Source of the DNA: Allobosea lathyri
Lineage (GTDB): Bacteria > Pseudomonadota > Alphaproteobacteria > Rhizobiales > Beijerinckiaceae
Length of the DNA stretch: 64,000 nt
Assembly (NCBI RefSeq): GCF_900108245.1
Contig: NZ_FNUY01000008.1
Coordinates: 124,001 to 188,000, forward strand
Reading direction: 5' to 3'
Positions 9,302 through 19,113 of the stretch are shown here, one piece after another. A program made the translations under genes and the position numbers. Position 1 is the stretch's first letter. Every line of letters begins with the position of its first letter. A model generated the notes under the pieces. The model saw only the letters and a list, made by a program, of their open reading frames with translations, was not told the DNA's origin and searched no databases.

Positions 9302-10597
9302 ATGAGCTCATCTCCCCTATCCCGCCAGATATTACGGGCCGGCAGCGCGCCGGCATCATGGTCGGGGCGCCTGACGACACTGGGCTATGCGCTGCTTGCC
9401 GCACTGCCGCTCGCCATGTGGATCGCGAACCGCTCCGCGCCGCTCGTCCTGGGGATGGCAGCCGCCGCCTTCACTGCCGCAAGTGTGATGGCGGATGGGT
9501 GGCGTGCGCCCCTGCGCCGTTTGCTCGACATCCTGCGCAGCCCGGTCGGGTTCGCGATATGTGCCTTCCTGCTCTGGTCGCTCGTCACGCTGGCCTGGAG
9601 TCACCGGCCGGCTCAAGGCCTGCGGATGTGGGGTGAGCTCGTGCTGCCTCTGCTCTTTGGCCTCGCCATCACCGCCAGCGACCGTTTTCGGCCGGGGGTG
9701 ACGCTCAGCCGCGCGCTCGCACTGTCGCTCGTCGCGGCCTCCGTGCTGATCATGGTGGAACTCGGCAGCGGCCTGTCGCAGCGCATCATGCTCGGTGTCG
9801 GCAAGCAGTACGGCTTCGTCTTCAATCGGCCGGCGCTGACCTGCCTGTTTCTCGCCGGTGCCGTTCTGCCGGGGCTTTGGAGCCATGTCGGCCCAAACCG
9901 GCATGTCGGCGCAAACCGGCGTGACCGTCTTCTTGCCTGGCTTTCTACGGGCCTCGTCGTCGTTGCCGTCATCGCCATGATCTTCGCCTCCGACAGCGGC
10001 GCGGCCAAGCTCGGTCTTGCGATCTTGATCGCTGTCTGGGTCGTCGCGCAATTGCTGCCGCGGCTGGCGCTCTGGGCCGTGATGCTCGGCTTCGTCCTGA
10101 CAATGGCGCTGTCGCCGGTCATCGGCAGGTTAGCCGATGCCGCTTTTCCTCCATCCCTCTACACGGAATTGCAGGAAGCGCATTCGCGCGAACGCGTCGA
10201 TATCTGGCTGAGCTTCGGCGAGGCGATCCGGGCCCGACCACTGCTTGGCTCCGGCTTCGGCACCTCGGCCGCGCTCGACAGCCACCCCGTCGCGCTCGCC
10301 GTGTCGGAGGCGCACCGCCCCATGCTGGCAGTGGGGCATCCGCATAGTGCGCCGATTCAGGCCTGGGTCGAAACCGGCGCGCCTGGTGCGGCGGTCCTCG
10401 CCTTCGCCGGCGTAGCCTGCCTCTGGCGCCTGCGCCGGTTGCCTGCCAGCCGGCTCGCGCCCCGGCTGGCGCTGTTTGCTTCGGCGTTCGGGGTGGCTTC
10501 GGTCGCGCACGGCGCCTGGCAGGGCTGGTGGATCGCCGCCCTGACCGTGGCGGCGCTTTGGTTGTATGCGGCCTTGCCGGAACCCGGCGGCGAGTGA
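9302..10597 (+). CDS. O-antigen ligase / polymerase-like membrane protein
   Basis: A 431-residue integral membrane protein with ten or more hydrophobic helices and the Wzy_C/WaaL-type motif in a periplasmic loop: GHPHSAPIQAWVETGAPG, with the conserved His and Glu. A second family feature, ARPLLGSGFGTS, precedes it. Members ligate or polymerise lipid-linked glycans outside the inner membrane. The ATG at 9302 is preferred because the residues before it look non-coding, though no strong ribosome site is seen. gor begins nine bases after the stop, so the two may be co-transcribed. No other glycan genes lie next to it, so the glycan is unknown. Confidence 0.8.
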   Translation: MSSSPLSRQILRAGSAPASWSGRLTTLGYALLAALPLAMWIANRSAPLVLGMAAAAFTAASVMADGWRAPLRRLLDILRSPVGFAICAFLLWSLVTLAWSHRPAQGLRMWGELVLPLLFGLAITASDRFRPGVTLSRALALSLVAASVLIMVELGSGLSQRIMLGVGKQYGFVFNRPALTCLFLAGAVLPGLWSHVGPNRHVGANRRDRLLAWLSTGLVVVAVIAMIFASDSGAAKLGLAILIAVWVVAQLLPRLALWAVMLGFVLTMALSPVIGRLADAAFPPSLYTELQEAHSRERVDIWLSFGEAIRARPLLGSGFGTSAALDSHPVALAVSEAHRPMLAVGHPHSAPIQAWVETGAPGAAVLAFAGVACLWRLRRLPASRLAPRLALFASAFGVASVAHGAWQGWWIAALTVAALWLYAALPEPGGE

Positions 10598-10606
10598 GGG
10601 AATATC

Positions 10607-11977
10607 ATGGCTGAATTCGACGTCGATCTCTTCGTCATCGGGGCGGGCTCCGGTGGCACCCGCGCCGCGCGCATCGCATCCGGCCACGGCGCTCGCGTCA
10701 TGATCGCGGAGGAGGACCGGATCGGCGGCACCTGCGTCATCCGCGGCTGCGTGCCCAAGAAGCTCTTCGTCTATGCCAGCCGCTTCGCCGAGGAGTTCGA
10801 GGATGCGGCCGGCTTCGGCTGGACGGTGCCCAAGCCGAGCTTCGACTGGCTGACCTTGCGCGATGCGGTCGCAAACGAGGTGACGCGGCTCTCGGGCCTG
10901 TACCGCAAGGGGCTCGACGGCGCGAAAGTCGCGGTCCGCGAGGAACGCGCCGTGATCGAAGGGCCCAATACGGTGCGCCTCTCGAAGTCCGACGAAATCG
11001 TCCGCGCCCGCCATATCCTGGTCGCGACCGGTGGCTACCCGGCCTTCGATCCGCCGATCCCCGGCGGCGAGCTCGGCATCAGCTCGAACGAAATCTTCCA
11101 TCTGCCGAGCCTGCCCAAGCGCATGCTCGTCGTCGGCGGCGGCTATATCGCGCTCGAATTCGCGAGCCTGTTCGCGCGCCTGGGTGTGGCGGTGACGCTG
11201 CTGCATCGCGGCGACAACATCCTGCGCGGCTTTGACGAGGACGTTCGCACCCGCCTGCGCGACGCTCTTGCCCATGCCGGCATCACGCTGCGGCTGGGCT
11301 GCACGGTCGACCGCATCGAACTGCTGCCCGATGGTGCCCGCCGCGCCCATTGCGCCAGCGGCAGCCCGATCGACGCCGAGGTCATCCTCGTCGCCACGGG
11401 GCGTCGTCCCAATACGGTCGGGCTCGGTCTGGAAGCGGCCGGCGTAAAGCTCGGGCCGGTCGGCCAGATCATCGTCAACGCGCATTCGGCTTCAAGCGTG
11501 CCGTCGATCCACGCGGTCGGCGATGTCACCAACCGCATCAACCTGACGCCGGTCGCGATCCGCGAGGGCCACGCCTTTGCCGATTCCACCTTCGGCGACA
11601 GGCCCTGGACGATGGACCATCACATCGTCGCCTCGGCGGTTTTCACCACGCCGGAAATCGGCACCGTCGGCCTCACCGAAACGCAGGCGATCGCGGCCGG
11701 ATACGAATTGCGCATCTTCGAATCCGGCTTCCGCCCGATGAAGGCGACGATTTCCGGCCGGCAGGAGCGCATCTATATGAAGCTCATCGTCGACGTGAAG
11801 AGCGACAAGGTGCTGGGCGTCCATATCCTCGGCCATGATGCCGGAGAGATCATCCAGGCTGTTGCCATCGCCGTGACGATGGGGGCGACCAAGGCCGATT
11901 TCGACCGTACCATCGCGCTGCATCCAAGTGCGGCCGAAGAACTCGTGACGATGCGGACGGCGCGGGCGGGCAGATAA
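10607..11977 (+). CDS. gor: Glutathione-disulfide reductase
   Basis: A 456-residue flavoprotein disulfide reductase that regenerates GSH from GSSG with NADPH. The FAD motif GAGSGGTRAAR opens the protein, and the redox-active pair is in GGTCVIRGCVPKK (Cys43, Cys48). A second Rossmann motif VVGGGYIALEFASLFARLG binds NADPH. The FAD-contacting AVGDVTNRINLTPVA and the dimer-interface HPSAAEELVTMR with the catalytic His complete the set. Length is normal. The nine-base gap from the preceding ligase-like gene suggests co-transcription, an unusual neighbour for gor. Confidence 0.95.
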   Translation: MAEFDVDLFVIGAGSGGTRAARIASGHGARVMIAEEDRIGGTCVIRGCVPKKLFVYASRFAEEFEDAAGFGWTVPKPSFDWLTLRDAVANEVTRLSGLYRKGLDGAKVAVREERAVIEGPNTVRLSKSDEIVRARHILVATGGYPAFDPPIPGGELGISSNEIFHLPSLPKRMLVVGGGYIALEFASLFARLGVAVTLLHRGDNILRGFDEDVRTRLRDALAHAGITLRLGCTVDRIELLPDGARRAHCASGSPIDAEVILVATGRRPNTVGLGLEAAGVKLGPVGQIIVNAHSASSVPSIHAVGDVTNRINLTPVAIREGHAFADSTFGDRPWTMDHHIVASAVFTTPEIGTVGLTETQAIAAGYELRIFESGFRPMKATISGRQERIYMKLIVDVKSDKVLGVHILGHDAGEIIQAVAIAVTMGATKADFDRTIALHPSAAEELVTMRTARAGR

Positions 11978-11981
11978 CCGG

Positions 11982-12710
11982 CTATTTCTTGCAAATGAAG
12001 ATCCGGTCCAGCCCCTGCAGGCTGAGCGCGTGCTGCTCGGAAAGGCGGAACTGCTCCGCCTCCTGGGGGGTAAAGGCGATCAATTCGACGTGGAAACCTA
12101 CGGCCTCCAACTTGGTCGCGAAATCCCTGCCATACAGCCGGACATGGTCCCAGCCGCAGATGCGCTCGATCTCCTCTGCCGGCATGCCGGCAGGCGGTTC
12201 CCAGGTGTGGGCCCGCTCCATGTCGAGGGGAACCGAGAAAAATGCCAGGCCGCCTGGTTTCAGGACGCGAAAGCACTCGCGCATACCCTGGACGTCTTCC
12301 GGAACGTGCTCGAGAATGTGGTGGCAGATCAGATAGTCGAAATAATCAAGTTTAAACTGGATATTAGTGATGTCGACGACCGTATTGGCGACTTTGCTGA
12401 TTTTAACATCGCCCGCGATATAGGCTGGGTTATTCTTCCATTGCCGGAAGAAAGGTCGTTCCGGAGAAAAATGGAGTACCCGCTGGCCCATCATATCGAT
12501 GGCGTTTCGGCGGAAATAAAGCCCCATGATCCGGTCGCGCTCCTTGGAAGAGCAGTTCGGGCAGCGCGCCTCGGGGCGGGGGCCGACATCAATAAACCGT
12601 CCAGCATACTCACAGATCGGACAGTGGCGCTGAGCGCGAGGCTGCAGGAACTGTCCGGGATTGCGCATCGCGCCACGAAGATATTCCTGAACGAAGACGC
12701 TGATATTCAT
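11982..12710 (-). CDS. Class I SAM-dependent methyltransferase with N-terminal zinc ribbon
   Basis: A 242-residue protein with an N-terminal metal-binding pair CPIC...CPNC (around residues 30-53), then a Rossmann-type methyltransferase. The SAM loop is the atypical VLHFSPE rather than GxGxG. FDYLICHHILEHVPED and ECFRVLKPGGLAFFSVP are the usual motifs IV and V. WDHVRLYGRDFATKLEAVGF near the C-terminus belongs to a family often encoded beside polysaccharide or nucleotide-sugar genes. The substrate is unknown. The 5' end and upstream DNA are distinctly AT-richer than the neighbours, and no clear ribosome site precedes the ATG. Acquisition by transfer is possible. Confidence 0.75.
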   Translation of the reverse strand: MNISVFVQEYLRGAMRNPGQFLQPRAQRHCPICEYAGRFIDVGPRPEARCPNCSSKERDRIMGLYFRRNAIDMMGQRVLHFSPERPFFRQWKNNPAYIAGDVKISKVANTVVDITNIQFKLDYFDYLICHHILEHVPEDVQGMRECFRVLKPGGLAFFSVPLDMERAHTWEPPAGMPAEEIERICGWDHVRLYGRDFATKLEAVGFHVELIAFTPQEAEQFRLSEQHALSLQGLDRIFICKK

Positions 12711-13094
12711 AGAGAAATTTCTGATTTGCGAGGTTTAGGCGTTATAGCTTACGAAGCGTAATGGGAGCTAAACGTTACGTCACAATCTGTCAATGACGCT
12801 CGACGCATGCATGGTTCCATTGAGAAACCGCTTCGCCGGGAGAAAGCGTCTTGGTGCTCGACCAGGATCTGATTGAGTTGAATCAGGATCTGAGCCGCCG
12901 GAATCAAGATCCGAGCCGCTGGCTCCATCCCATTGTAAGGATTCAGCTTGATCGGGTTCCTGCCGCTGCCGGCCGCCACCGCCGGCGCTTCGCCGCGGAT
13001 AGCATGGTGGTCTTGTGACCCTGCTGGGTGTATAGGCCCGCTTTCGCGCTGACACGAGGTTAACTGAGCGCGGTTGCAAGCAGGAGCACAGATT
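12711..13094. other. 384-bp intergenic region upstream of aroG
   Basis: No gene is supported. The first 70 bases are AT-rich and should carry the promoter of the methyltransferase gene. The middle holds three 21-bp direct repeats (12861-12923), and the right end leads into aroG with an AGGAG site at 13082. I could not assign convincing -35 and -10 boxes for aroG. Confidence 0.6.
12861..12923. repeat. Three imperfect 21-bp direct repeats upstream of aroG
   Basis: The decamers ACCAGGATCT, ATCAGGATCT and ATCAAGATCC recur at exactly 21-bp steps (12861, 12882, 12903). The second and third units also share GAGCCGC. Two-turn phasing places the units on one face of the helix, as in repeated regulator sites. 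No regulator is known for them. Confidence 0.65.
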
Positions 13095-14480
13095 ATGTCC
13101 GAGCGGTGGACGCCCGAGAGCTGGAGGGCAAAGCCTGTCCAGCAGATTCCGGACTATCCGGACCAGGCAGCCTTGAAGGCGGTTGAGCAGCAGCTCGCCG
13201 GCTTTCCGCCGCTCGTTTTTGCGGGCGAGGCGCGCAAGCTGAAAAAGGCCCTAGCCAAAGTCGCAAATGGCGAGGCCTTCCTGCTCCAGGGCGGAGACTG
13301 TGCCGAAAGCTTCGGCGAGCATTCGGCTGACAACATCCGCGATTTCTTCCGGCTGTTCCTCCAGATGGCGGTGGTGCTGACCTTCGCCGGCGGTTCGCCT
13401 GTGGTGAAGGTCGGGCGCATCGCCGGCCAGTTCGCCAAGCCGCGCTCGACCCCCACCGAGACCATCGGTGGCGTCGAATTGCCGAGCTACAAGGGCGACA
13501 TCGTCAACGACAACGAGTTCACGTCAGAGGCGCGCATTCCCGATCCGCGCCGTCAGCTCGAGGCTTACAGGCAGTCGGCGGCGACGCTGAACCTGATCCG
13601 CGCCTTCGCGACCGGCGGCTACGCCAATCTCGACAACGCGCATCGCTGGATGCTGGGCTTCGTCAAGGACGCGCCGGCCTCGTCGCGCTACAATGAAGTC
13701 GCCGAGCGCATCACCGAAGCGCTCGACTTCATGCGCGCCATCGGCATCGATCCCGAGACGCATCCGGAGATGCGCACGACGGATTTCTACACCAGTCACG
13801 AGGCGCTCCTGCTCGGCTACGAGCAGGCGATGACGCGTACCGACTCGACCTCGGGCGAATGGTACGACACATCGGGCCACATGCTCTGGATCGGCGATCG
13901 CACGCGCCAGCTCGACCATGCCCATGTCGAATTCTTCCGCGGCATCAAGAACCCGATCGGCCTGAAATGCGGTCCCTCGACCACCGTCGACGGCCTGCTG
14001 AAGCTGATCGAGGTGCTCGACCCGCAGAACCAGGCCGGCCGGCTGACGCTGATCGGCCGCTTCGGCGCCGACAAGGTCTTCGACAACCTGCCTGCGCTGG
14101 TGCGCGCCACCAAGCGGGAAGGGCGCAACGTCGTCTGGTCCTGTGATCCGATGCACGGCAACACGGTCAAGGCCGCGAGCGGTTACAAGACGCGCCCCTT
14201 CGACCTGATCATGACCGAGGTGAAGAACTTCTTCGCCGTCCATCAGGCTGAAGGCACCCATGCCGGCGGCCTGCATCTGGAGATGACCGGCAAGAACGTC
14301 ACCGAATGCACCGGTGGCGCGCGCGGCATGACCGATGCGGATCTGAACGACCGCTATCACACGGTCTGCGACCCCCGCCTCAACGCCGAGCAGGCGCTGG
14401 AGCTGGCCTTCCTCGTGGCCGAGCTGGTCAAGCACGAACGGTCGGGCCGGGCCCGCCCCGAGGTCGAAGCGGCCGAGTAG
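13095..14480 (+). CDS. aroG: Class II 3-deoxy-7-phosphoheptulonate (DAHP) synthase
   Basis: A 461-residue plant-type (class II) DAHP synthase that condenses phosphoenolpyruvate and erythrose 4-phosphate, the first step of the shikimate pathway. Diagnostic blocks run through the protein: [66 protein letters not shown] and [11 protein letters not shown]. The metal ligands (Cys, His, Glu, Asp) lie in these blocks. The ATG at 13095 was chosen for its AGGAG eight bases upstream. In Hyphomicrobiales this is usually the main DAHP synthase. It ends in a strong bidirectional terminator shared with the convergent porin-like gene. Confidence 0.95.
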   Translation: MSERWTPESWRAKPVQQIPDYPDQAALKAVEQQLAGFPPLVFAGEARKLKKALAKVANGEAFLLQGGDCAESFGEHSADNIRDFFRLFLQMAVVLTFAGGSPVVKVGRIAGQFAKPRSTPTETIGGVELPSYKGDIVNDNEFTSEARIPDPRRQLEAYRQSAATLNLIRAFATGGYANLDNAHRWMLGFVKDAPASSRYNEVAERITEALDFMRAIGIDPETHPEMRTTDFYTSHEALLLGYEQAMTRTDSTSGEWYDTSGHMLWIGDRTRQLDHAHVEFFRGIKNPIGLKCGPSTTVDGLLKLIEVLDPQNQAGRLTLIGRFGADKVFDNLPALVRATKREGRNVVWSCDPMHGNTVKAASGYKTRPFDLIMTEVKNFFAVHQAEGTHAGGLHLEMTGKNVTECTGGARGMTDADLNDRYHTVCDPRLNAEQALELAFLVAELVKHERSGRARPEVEAAE

Positions 14481-14503
14481 CCCGCGACCGCATGCACGAC
14501 AAG

Positions 14504-14536
14504 AAAAAGGCCGGGGCGCTCTGCCCCGGCCTTTTT
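14504..14536. terminator. Bidirectional terminator between aroG and the outer-membrane protein gene
   Basis: A perfect 14-bp stem AAAAAGGCCGGGGC/GCCCCGGCCTTTTT with a five-base loop has A-runs on one side and T-runs on the other. It can therefore terminate both aroG (plus strand) and the convergent gene ending at 14557 (minus strand). Confidence 0.93.
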
Positions 14537-14556
14537 CGCATCAGGATGATGTCGTC

Positions 14557-15438
14557 TTAGAATTTGAGGCCCGCCGCAACGCGTGCGGTGTTGATCGTCG
14601 TCGTCGTGCCCTCGACATCGGCGAAGCGGATCAATTGGTATTCGGCGCGCAGGAACAGATTGTCGGTCAGAGCCATGTCGATACCGCCACCGAGTGTGAC
14701 GCCGAAGCCGTACACGTTCGTCTTGGCGGCGCCGACCGTGAGCGGATAGCCTGACGCGACGACATTGTTTGAAATTACGCCGGTAATAGGATTGGTCCGG
14801 GTGAAGCGCCATGTCGCATCGACCGTGGAGACCGTATCGAATCTGCCCACTGCACCGCCGAACGTAGCAAAGGGCATGATACGGCCATAAGCCCATCCCA
14901 TGCGAATGCGTGCGGTCGCATAGTCTTGGATCTCCGCGCCCTGGTTAGTCGTCAGCGACCAGCCGTTGATAGTGCCATCTGACGTGACGACCTGCCTGGC
15001 GATGAAATCATTGATCGAATATTTATGGCCGGAGCGCGTGTAGTCTGCCTCGAAGCCGAGGATGACATCGCCAAACGCGTAGTTATAGCCTGCAAAACCG
15101 AAGAACGTCGCGCCGCTGTCGCGCTTCGACGGCAGATTGTTGACGAATTGGCCCATGTCGTACTCGCTGCCGAGGGTTGTGTTCCGGAAGGCAGAACGAG
15201 CGAGATCCTGCAATCCGGTGCCGGGCTTGAACTGGGTGTCGGAAACGCCGGCGCCACCACCGAAATAGAAGCCTGACCACTCGAAGTTGCCGCCCATGTC
15301 GCTGGGCGGGGGCGGCACGTCCTCGATCTGCGAACCGCGCAGCACCGGGTAGTCGGCGGCGACTGCGCCTTGCGCCATGGCCAGGGAGCCGGCGAGGAGG
15401 GCTGCCGTGCCCAGGGTTGTCATCATGCGGGTACGCAT
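14557..15438 (-). CDS. Outer-membrane beta-barrel protein (Omp25/Omp31-like)
   Basis: A 293-residue outer-membrane protein with a Sec signal peptide ending VAADYPVLRG, then the family-typical short Pro-rich linker and WSGFYFGGGAGVSD opening the barrel. Alternating beta-strands follow (GYNYAFGDVILGFEADYTRSG, RIRMGWAYGRIMPFATFGGAVG). The chain ends in Phe (VAAGLKF), the BAM recognition signature. The ATG at 15438 has GGAGAA upstream; the longer frame adds 16 implausible residues. These barrels are structural and adhesin-like proteins of Hyphomicrobiales. Upstream, TTAACC and GGTTAA half-sites flank 15500-15520. Confidence 0.85.
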   Translation of the reverse strand: MRTRMMTTLGTAALLAGSLAMAQGAVAADYPVLRGSQIEDVPPPPSDMGGNFEWSGFYFGGGAGVSDTQFKPGTGLQDLARSAFRNTTLGSEYDMGQFVNNLPSKRDSGATFFGFAGYNYAFGDVILGFEADYTRSGHKYSINDFIARQVVTSDGTINGWSLTTNQGAEIQDYATARIRMGWAYGRIMPFATFGGAVGRFDTVSTVDATWRFTRTNPITGVISNNVVASGYPLTVGAAKTNVYGFGVTLGGGIDMALTDNLFLRAEYQLIRFADVEGTTTTINTARVAAGLKF

Positions 15439-15584
15439 CGTCGCTTCTCCACGGCAGCCGACAGACATCCAATTGCGGCTCGCCATGATTCATGCGCGAT
15501 TAACCCTAACGTCAGGTTAAGCTGCAGCTCAGCCCGGACGCATGCGGCATTGCTGGTGTCGCGGCGGCGCGTTACAGGCGCTCC

Positions 15585-17324
15585 ATGACCACGCCCTCGC
15601 TCCGCCTCGCCCTTGCCCAGCTGAATCCGATCGTTGGCGACATCGCCGGCAATACCGGCAAGGCACGCGCCGCCAGGCAACGCGCCGGGGAGGCGGGCGC
15701 CGATCTCGTCATGCTGCCGGAGCTCTTCCTCTGCGGCTATCCGCCCGAGGATCTGGTGCTGAAGCCGGCCTTCCAGGATGCCTGCCGCAAGGCCTGTGAG
15801 GAACTGGCGCGCGAAACGGGCGATGGCGGCCCGGCGCTGCTGATCGGCCTGCCCTGGGCGGAGAATGGCAAGCTCTACAACGCCTACGCCCTGCTTGATG
15901 GCGGCGTGATCCAGTCGGTGCGCTTCAAGGTGGTGCTGCCTGATTACGGCGTCTTCGACGAGGCCCGCATTTTCGAGCCCGGTCCGCTGCCCGGCCCCGT
16001 GGTGTTCCGCAACGGGATACGCCTTGGCCTGCCGATCTGCGAGGACATCTGGAGCGAGGATGTCGTCGAATGCCTTGCCGAGACCGGGGCCGAACTCCTG
16101 CTCTCCCCGAATGGCTCGCCCTATCGGCGCGGCGTCGGCGACGAGCGCATGAACATCGCGGTTGCGCGGGTCGTCGAATCCGGCCTGCCGCTGGTCTATC
16201 TCAATCAGATCGGTGGACAGGACGAGCTCGTCTTCGACGGCGCCTCGTTCATCCTCGGCGCTGACCGCAGGCTGATGCATCAGCTCCCGGCCTTCCAGGA
16301 GGCGCTTGTCGTGACCGACTGGGCGCGCGAGGCCGGGCAATGGCGCTGCAAGCCCGCCAACGCCGCCGAAATCGAGACTGGCGACGAGGCCGACTATGCC
16401 GCCTGCGTGCTGGCCTTGCGCGACTATGTCGGCAAGACCGGTTTCCCGGGCGTGGTGCTCGGCCTGTCCGGCGGAATCGACTCCGCGCTCTGCGCCGCGA
16501 TGGCTGTCGATGCGTTGGGGGCCGAGCGCGTCACCTGCGTGATGATGCCCTCACGCTTCACAGCGCAGCAGAGCCTGAGCGACGCCCAGGCCTGCGCGCA
16601 GGCGCTCGGCGTCCGCTATGAGACCGTCTCCATCGCAGGCCCGGTCGAAGGCTTCGAGGCGGCGCTTGCCGGCCTGTTCGCCGGCACGAAGCGCGACGTC
16701 ACGGAGGAGAACCTCCAGAGCCGCGCGCGCGGCACGCTGCTGATGGCACTTTCCAACAAATTCAGCTGGATGCTGGTGACCACCGGCAACAAATCGGAGA
16801 TGTCCTGCGGCTACGCCACGCTTTACGGCGACATGAATGGCGGCTTCAACGCCATCAAGGACCTCTACAAGACCGATGTCATGCGCCTCGCGCAGCTGCG
16901 CAACCGCTGGAGGCCGACGGGCAGTCTCGGTCCCGATGGTGTCGTCATCCCCGAAAGCACCATCGCGCGGCCGCCCAGCGCCGAATTGAGCGAGGACCAG
17001 ACGGATCAGGATACGTTGCCGCCCTATGACGTGCTCGACGATATCCTGGCCGGGCTGATCGAGCGCGACGAGCGCGTCGCCGCAATCGTTGCGCGCGGGC
17101 ATGATCTGGACACCGTGATGCAGGTCGAGCGGCTGCTGCAGCGGGCTGAGTACAAGCGCCGCCAGTCGGCGCCCGGCGCCAAGATCACCACCCGCAATCT
17201 CAGTCGCGACCGCCGCTACCCGATCGTCAACGGCTTCAGCGATCGAGGCGAGGGCCCGCACAGTCCGGATGCGTCACTGGTGAAGGGTGTGGGCAAGGCG
17301 GGCGGCGACAGCTTCGATTTCTGA
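15585..17324 (+). CDS. nadE: Glutamine-dependent NAD+ synthase
   Basis: A 579-residue two-domain enzyme that makes NAD+ from deamido-NAD+ using glutamine. The N-terminal nitrilase domain (about 1-250) has the Glu-Lys-Cys triad: LPELFLCGYPPEDL (Glu46), FKVVLPDYGVFDEARIF and LPICEDIWSED. It liberates ammonia from glutamine. The C-terminal synthetase domain has the PP-loop GLSGGIDSALCAAMA and the downstream TTGNKSEMSCGYATLYGDMNGG. A short linker joins the two. Length is normal for the alphaproteobacterial form. It is monocistronic and divergent from the porin-like gene. Confidence 0.95.
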   Translation: MTTPSLRLALAQLNPIVGDIAGNTGKARAARQRAGEAGADLVMLPELFLCGYPPEDLVLKPAFQDACRKACEELARETGDGGPALLIGLPWAENGKLYNAYALLDGGVIQSVRFKVVLPDYGVFDEARIFEPGPLPGPVVFRNGIRLGLPICEDIWSEDVVECLAETGAELLLSPNGSPYRRGVGDERMNIAVARVVESGLPLVYLNQIGGQDELVFDGASFILGADRRLMHQLPAFQEALVVTDWAREAGQWRCKPANAAEIETGDEADYAACVLALRDYVGKTGFPGVVLGLSGGIDSALCAAMAVDALGAERVTCVMMPSRFTAQQSLSDAQACAQALGVRYETVSIAGPVEGFEAALAGLFAGTKRDVTEENLQSRARGTLLMALSNKFSWMLVTTGNKSEMSCGYATLYGDMNGGFNAIKDLYKTDVMRLAQLRNRWRPTGSLGPDGVVIPESTIARPPSAELSEDQTDQDTLPPYDVLDDILAGLIERDERVAAIVARGHDLDTVMQVERLLQRAEYKRRQSAPGAKITTRNLSRDRRYPIVNGFSDRGEGPHSPDASLVKGVGKAGGDSFDF

Positions 17325-17418
17325 CAGCTCGTTTGGACATGGATTTTTAGCCCTCATCCTGAGAGACTGGCCGCAAAGCATGCATTGAAATCAAAGGCTT
17401 GGCGACCATCGAACAAGC

Positions 17419-17532
17419 GCCGTCATCCCGGACGCAGCGAAGCGGAGATCCGGGATCCATTCCGGAACCCCACCGGCAAGCGCTCCGGAATGGATCCCGG
17501 GTCTCCCTGCGGTCGCCCGGGATGACGGCGCC
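17419..17532. repeat. Dispersed palindromic repeat (REP-like), copy 1
   Basis: A long imperfect inverted repeat: CGTCATCCCGG on the left pairs with CCGGGATGACG on the right, and GGATCCATTCCGGA pairs with TCCGGAATGGATCC in the middle. It occupies most of the 304-bp gap between nadE and the SulP gene, which has no other feature. A diverged copy lies at 41564. Such elements are common between genes in Hyphomicrobiales. Confidence 0.85.
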
Positions 17533-17628
17533 TTTCGATGCGAAATGCCAACCGACTGAAATCGTTGACGACATTATCGGCAGCTCCTCAGGATGAGGGC
17601 TGTGGTTCCGGAGCTTGAAGCGATTGCG

Positions 17629-19113
17629 TCAATGCGCCGAGCTGGCACTGGCCTCATCTGCCTTGTCGTGCCGGGCGAAGCGGTCGATCATGGTCGCGCT
17701 GGCCTCGTTCAGGCCGGTCACTGTGACCTCCGCGCCATTGCGGCGCAGCTTGAGCACGGCCTTGTCGAGCGCTCCGACGGCCGAGATGTCCCAGAAATGT
17801 GCCTGGCTGACATCGATCGCCACACGCTCCGGACGGTCGTCGAAATCGAACCCGGCGAGGAAGCTCTCGGTCGAGGCGAAGAAGATCTGTCCCCGAACCC
17901 GATAATCGCAGGCCAGGCCATCCTCACTGCGCCGCCGCTCCACCGCGACGAGCCGTGCCACCTTTCCGGCGAAGAACACGCCCGACAGCAGCACGCCGAC
18001 GATCACGCCCTTGGCAAGGTCATGCGTCGCCACGACCGTGATGACCGTCGCCAGCATCACCAGAGAGGACGAGCGAGGATTGCGCCTGAGGTCGAGGATC
18101 GAGCGCCATGAGAAGGTGCCGATCGAAACCATGATCATGACCGCGACGAGCGCCGCCATCGGGATGATGCGGACGAGATCGTCGAGCACGAGGATCAGGA
18201 ACAGCAGGAAGGCGCCCGCCACGAAGGTCGAGAGCCGGCCGCGTCCGCCGGAACGGACATTGATGACCGACTGACCGATCATGGCGCAGCCGCCCATGCC
18301 GCCGATCAGCGCCGAGGCTATATTGCTGGCGCCCTGCCCAAAGCACTCCTGGCTCTTGTTGCTCGTCGTGTCCGTCATGTCGTCGACGATTTGCGCAGTC
18401 AGCAGCGATTCCAGCAGGCCAACCGCAGCGAGTGCCACCGAGTAGGGGAAGATGATCCGCAGGGTCTCGAAGGTCAGCGGCACCTGCGGCAGCGCGAAGA
18501 TCGGCAGGGTCGAGGGCAGTTCGCCGAGATCGCCGACCGTGCGCAGGTTCAGCCCGAACCACCAGGCGGCGAGTGTCAGCACGCCGATCGCGACCAGAGG
18601 CGAGGGGACGGCCCTGGTCAGGTACGGGAAGAGATAGATGATCGCCAATCCCGCCGCGATCATCGCATAGGTCAGCGTCGGCACGCCGATCAGCTCCGGC
18701 AATTGCGCCATGAAGATCAGGATGGCGAGCGCGTTGACGAAGCCGGTGATCACCGAGCGCGAGACGAAGCTCATCAGCCGCCCAAGCTTCAGGAAGCCCG
18801 CAGCGATCTGGATCAGGCCCATCAGGACGGTCGCGGCGAAGAGATATTGCAGCCCGTGATCGCGCACCAGCGTCACCATCAACACCGCAGTGGCGGCGGT
18901 GGCCGCAGATATCATGCCCGGGCGCCCGCCGACGAAAGCCGAGACGCAGGCGATCCCGAAGGAGGCGTAGAGCCCGATCTTGGGGTCGACGCCGGCGATG
19001 ACCGAAAAGCCGATCGCTTCCGGGATCAAGGCAAGTGCCACCACGATGCCGGATAGGATGTCGCCACGAATATTGCAGAACCATTCGCGGCGGTAGGCAG
19101 ACAGCTTTGTCAT
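17629..19113 (-). CDS. SulP-family anion permease with STAS domain
   Basis: A protein of about 494 residues with a SulP membrane domain: [27 protein letters not shown] near the N-terminus and [26 protein letters not shown] in the middle. A cytoplasmic STAS domain follows (roughly the last 130 residues, ending in the [16 protein letters not shown] segment). SulP proteins carry sulfate, bicarbonate or dicarboxylates; the substrate is not evident here, and no cysteine or carboxysome genes are near. I use the ATG at 19113; an in-frame TTG six codons upstream would add MRIPLT. Neither has a convincing ribosome site. Confidence 0.87.
   Translation of the reverse strand: MTKLSAYRREWFCNIRGDILSGIVVALALIPEAIGFSVIAGVDPKIGLYASFGIACVSAFVGGRPGMISAATAATAVLMVTLVRDHGLQYLFAATVLMGLIQIAAGFLKLGRLMSFVSRSVITGFVNALAILIFMAQLPELIGVPTLTYAMIAAGLAIIYLFPYLTRAVPSPLVAIGVLTLAAWWFGLNLRTVGDLGELPSTLPIFALPQVPLTFETLRIIFPYSVALAAVGLLESLLTAQIVDDMTDTTSNKSQECFGQGASNIASALIGGMGGCAMIGQSVINVRSGGRGRLSTFVAGAFLLFLILVLDDLVRIIPMAALVAVMIMVSIGTFSWRSILDLRRNPRSSSLVMLATVITVVATHDLAKGVIVGVLLSGVFFAGKVARLVAVERRRSEDGLACDYRVRGQIFFASTESFLAGFDFDDRPERVAIDVSQAHFWDISAVGALDKAVLKLRRNGAEVTVTGLNEASATMIDRFARHDKADEASASSAH

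Noticed and set aside
15495..15520. TTAACC and GGTTAA half-sites before the outer-membrane protein gene as a CtrA box
   Set aside because: The spacing between TTAA motifs is 13 bases, not the 7 required for CtrA.
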